The notes under the pieces: generated by a model
Seen by the model: only the letters and a program-made list of their open reading frames with translations
Told to the model about the DNA's origin: nothing
Databases searched by the model: none
Position numbers and translations under genes: made by a program
Shown: positions 19,250 through 21,106 of the stretch, piece by piece
Numbering within the stretch: position 1 is the first letter of the stretch
Layout of the letters: each line of letters opens with the position of its first letter
Source: a virus
IMG/VR virus record: IMGVR_UViG_3300035698_010335
Coordinates: 1 to 21,106 of that record
Reading direction: 5' to 3' (one strand)
Length of the DNA: 21,106 nucleotides

Positions 19250-21106
19250 TGACGAATCGACGCATCACCGTTCCCGCGCTGTTCGGCGGGGTCTCGACCC
19301 AACCGCCGGCCATTCGGCGCTCGAATCAGGTCCAGAGCGCCGACAATGCGCTGTTCAGCGTGCGGGACGCGGTTTCCAAGCGGCCCGGGGCTGCACTCCT
19401 GTTCGAGATGGACAGGGACACCGCCGTCACGGCGCGCCTTCACGCGATCCACCGCGACGAGATCGAACAGTACCTGATGCTCTACGGGGAGGGCTACGAG
19501 ACCCTGCAAATCTGGGATCTGGACGGCAACGAGGCGACGGTCAACATCTCGGCCGACGCACAGGCCTACATCGACGCCAACAGCGCCACCGCGGACGAGC
19601 TTCGCCCCGTCACCGTCGCCGACTACACTTTGCTCGTCAACACGACCGTCGCCCTCACCATGAGCGCTTCGGGCGCCTACGCGTCCGTGACGCCGCACCG
19701 CGACTTCGACGTGATGTCCTCTTACTCGCCGGCGGATGCCAGCTACCACGAGACGGAGGACGACACGGGAGCACGGCTCGCGGGGTTCTACCAGTACGAC
19801 GTCGAGGCGGCGACGTGGGCGTACTGGACCTATGCGACCGCCCCCTCCGCTACCGTTGCGTACTACTCCGAGGCCACGGGGCGCAGCCCCGGCGGCTTCC
19901 GCATCTTCTTCGGCCACACGGCGATGACCAAGACGAGCGTGTCGTGGGACCAGTCCGAGAAGGAACTCAGCCACGCAGATTTCGCGGCCTACACCTACGC
20001 GGCCGGCGACAGCATCAACGTCACGGGAGGAACCGGCGTGGCGGCCGAATGGTACACCATCGCCTCGAAGCCCAATGCCACGACGATTGAGTTGGACGAT
20101 GAAATCTATGCCGGGGATAACGCCAACACAACGGTCGCCGGGATCGGTAAGCAGTACGAGCCCGTCGTCGATTTGTACCGACGCCAGGGCAGCATCGCGG
20201 ACATGTACGACGTGGCCCTGGAGTTCCAGCGGGCGTTGCAGAACGCCGGGGCCGGCGACGCGCTGATCTACTGGTCCGACCCGCCCAGCGGGCATTTCGT
20301 GGTCGTCTCGCCCTACCGCGGCTCCAGCGCCTTCGTGCTGGCCTGTAGAGCCCCAAGCTCCGGCTACGACTGGAGGCAGCAGGACGAGGCTTTCTATAAC
20401 GGGTCGCCGACGGCAGGGACCGGCAGCCCGGCGACGAACACGCTGGCCGTGCTGGACCGCTGGGATCGCGTCCCCCCACCCAGCCAGGACGACGCGATCC
20501 TCGACGCGACGACCCTTCCCATCCAGATCGTCCGCACGACGGTTTCGCCGCTGGAGTTCACGGTGAGCACTGTGGACTGGAAGCCCCGCTACACCGGCAA
20601 CGAGGATACGAACCCCGCGCCGAGCCTTTGGGAGAACGGGGCCACGATCAGCGACATCAGCTTTCACCGCAACCGGCTGGTCCTCGCCGGCGGCGAGAAC
20701 GTCGTCTTTTCTCAGGCCGGCGACTACTTCAACTTCTTCCTCGACGACGACGACAATATCGTCGATTCCGACCCGATCGACGTGGGGCTATCCTCCGACA
20801 GCGTGACCCTCATCGAGTACGTCGTCCCGTTCCGCAAGTCGCTGGTCATCTTCACCAAGGCGGGAATGCAGTTCGAGCTGAATGCCCCGGAGGCGCTGAC
20901 GCCCAACACGGCGGCGATCACTGCGGCCACCGCATACCAGACCATGGAGAACGTTCGCCCGGTGGTCATGCAGAACCGACTCTACTTCGTCTCCTCGGAC
21001 GCGAGCGGGGCGCGGCTGTACGAATACTACTACGCCGAGAGCAGTGCGGCCAACGCCGCGGCAGACGTTTCCGCCCACGTCGAAGGCTACATTCCGGCCG
21101 ACATCA
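19249..21106 (+). CDS. tail tubular protein B (T7 gp12-like), partial at right edge
   Basis: ATG 19249 overlaps the gp11-like stop as TGATG, with CCGGAGG upstream. The frame is open for 619 codons to the window end, without a stop. Gp12 features are GGVSTQPPAIRRSNQVQSAD, NALFSVRDAVSKRPGAALLF, ADYTLLVNTTVALTMS and, at the end, DVSAHVEGYIPADI. This protein builds the tubular tail nozzle through which DNA leaves. The C-terminal part is missing here; T7 gp12 has 794 residues. Confidence 0.93.
   Translation, partial: MTNRRITVPALFGGVSTQPPAIRRSNQVQSADNALFSVRDAVSKRPGAALLFEMDRDTAVTARLHAIHRDEIEQYLMLYGEGYETLQIWDLDGNEATVNISADAQAYIDANSATADELRPVTVADYTLLVNTTVALTMSASGAYASVTPHRDFDVMSSYSPADASYHETEDDTGARLAGFYQYDVEAATWAYWTYATAPSATVAYYSEATGRSPGGFRIFFGHTAMTKTSVSWDQSEKELSHADFAAYTYAAGDSINVTGGTGVAAEWYTIASKPNATTIELDDEIYAGDNANTTVAGIGKQYEPVVDLYRRQGSIADMYDVALEFQRALQNAGAGDALIYWSDPPSGHFVVVSPYRGSSAFVLACRAPSSGYDWRQQDEAFYNGSPTAGTGSPATNTLAVLDRWDRVPPPSQDDAILDATTLPIQIVRTTVSPLEFTVSTVDWKPRYTGNEDTNPAPSLWENGATISDISFHRNRLVLAGGENVVFSQAGDYFNFFLDDDDNIVDSDPIDVGLSSDSVTLIEYVVPFRKSLVIFTKAGMQFELNAPEALTPNTAAITAATAYQTMENVRPVVMQNRLYFVSSDASGARLYEYYYAESSAANAAADVSAHVEGYIPADI

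Noticed and set aside
19081-20667. 528-codon open frame on the minus strand
   Set aside because: It is antisense to the tail tube genes; a GC-rich shadow of a real coding frame.
1-21106. Lysogeny functions, CRISPR array, IS element or attachment site
   Set aside because: No integrase, repressor with clear operator set, spaced repeats, transposase or terminal inverted repeats were seen.

Overview
The window is part of a T7-like tailed bacteriophage (podovirus with its own single-subunit RNA polymerase; Autographivirus-type). It is GC-rich and densely packed. Diagnostic genes, in order on the + strand, are a complete phage RNA polymerase, a portal (head-tail connector), a scaffold, a major capsid protein, tail tubular protein A and the first two thirds of tail tubular protein B. 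No integrase, transposon, CRISPR array or bacterial housekeeping gene is visible. The host cannot be named from the sequence. The recurring Shine-Dalgarno form AGAAAGG fits a bacterium whose 16S rRNA ends in ...CCUUUCU.

Left arm (1-3454, all - strand): an SMC/RecF-type ATPase cut by the left window edge, several small unknown phage proteins, a tRNA-like element, a membrane-anchored lysozyme-like protein, a small ribbon-helix-helix-like protein, a 'MGCDIH' phage-family protein and a type I RNase H. This looks like part of a DNA-metabolism arm transcribed leftward.

Divergent control region (3455-4160, about 700 bp, no convincing gene): a leftward intrinsic terminator, a sigma70-like leftward promoter, a tRNA-like element and several strong hairpins.

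Right arm (4161 to the end, all + strand): a lipoprotein and two small genes, one with a membrane segment; then a GC hairpin, a 9-codon minicistron and an ASCH-domain gene that carries an HNH homing-type endonuclease nested in another frame. A DUF5131 (Gp37/Gp68) gene overlaps the ASCH gene by ATGA. The RNA polymerase follows and lies directly before the virion genes, as in phiKMV-type phages. The virion block is: Cys/His protein (NlpC/P60-like?), two small proteins, portal, scaffold, capsid (flanked by GC-rich hairpins), and then an unusual cassette of accessory genes between capsid and tail tube. That cassette holds small structural-type proteins, a family-25-like glycosyltransferase, a membrane protein and two lectin-like jelly-roll proteins. 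Tail tube A with an extra inserted domain and tail tube B follow.

Working model (inference): host polymerase transcribes both arms from the central region. The phage polymerase then drives the virion block, with hairpins around the capsid gene setting capsid mRNA level. The capsid-to-tail cassette probably decorates the particle. The most unusual features are the nested HNH/ASCH locus, the two tRNA-like elements with abnormal anticodon arms, and the divergent layout, since classical T7-like genomes are read in one direction.
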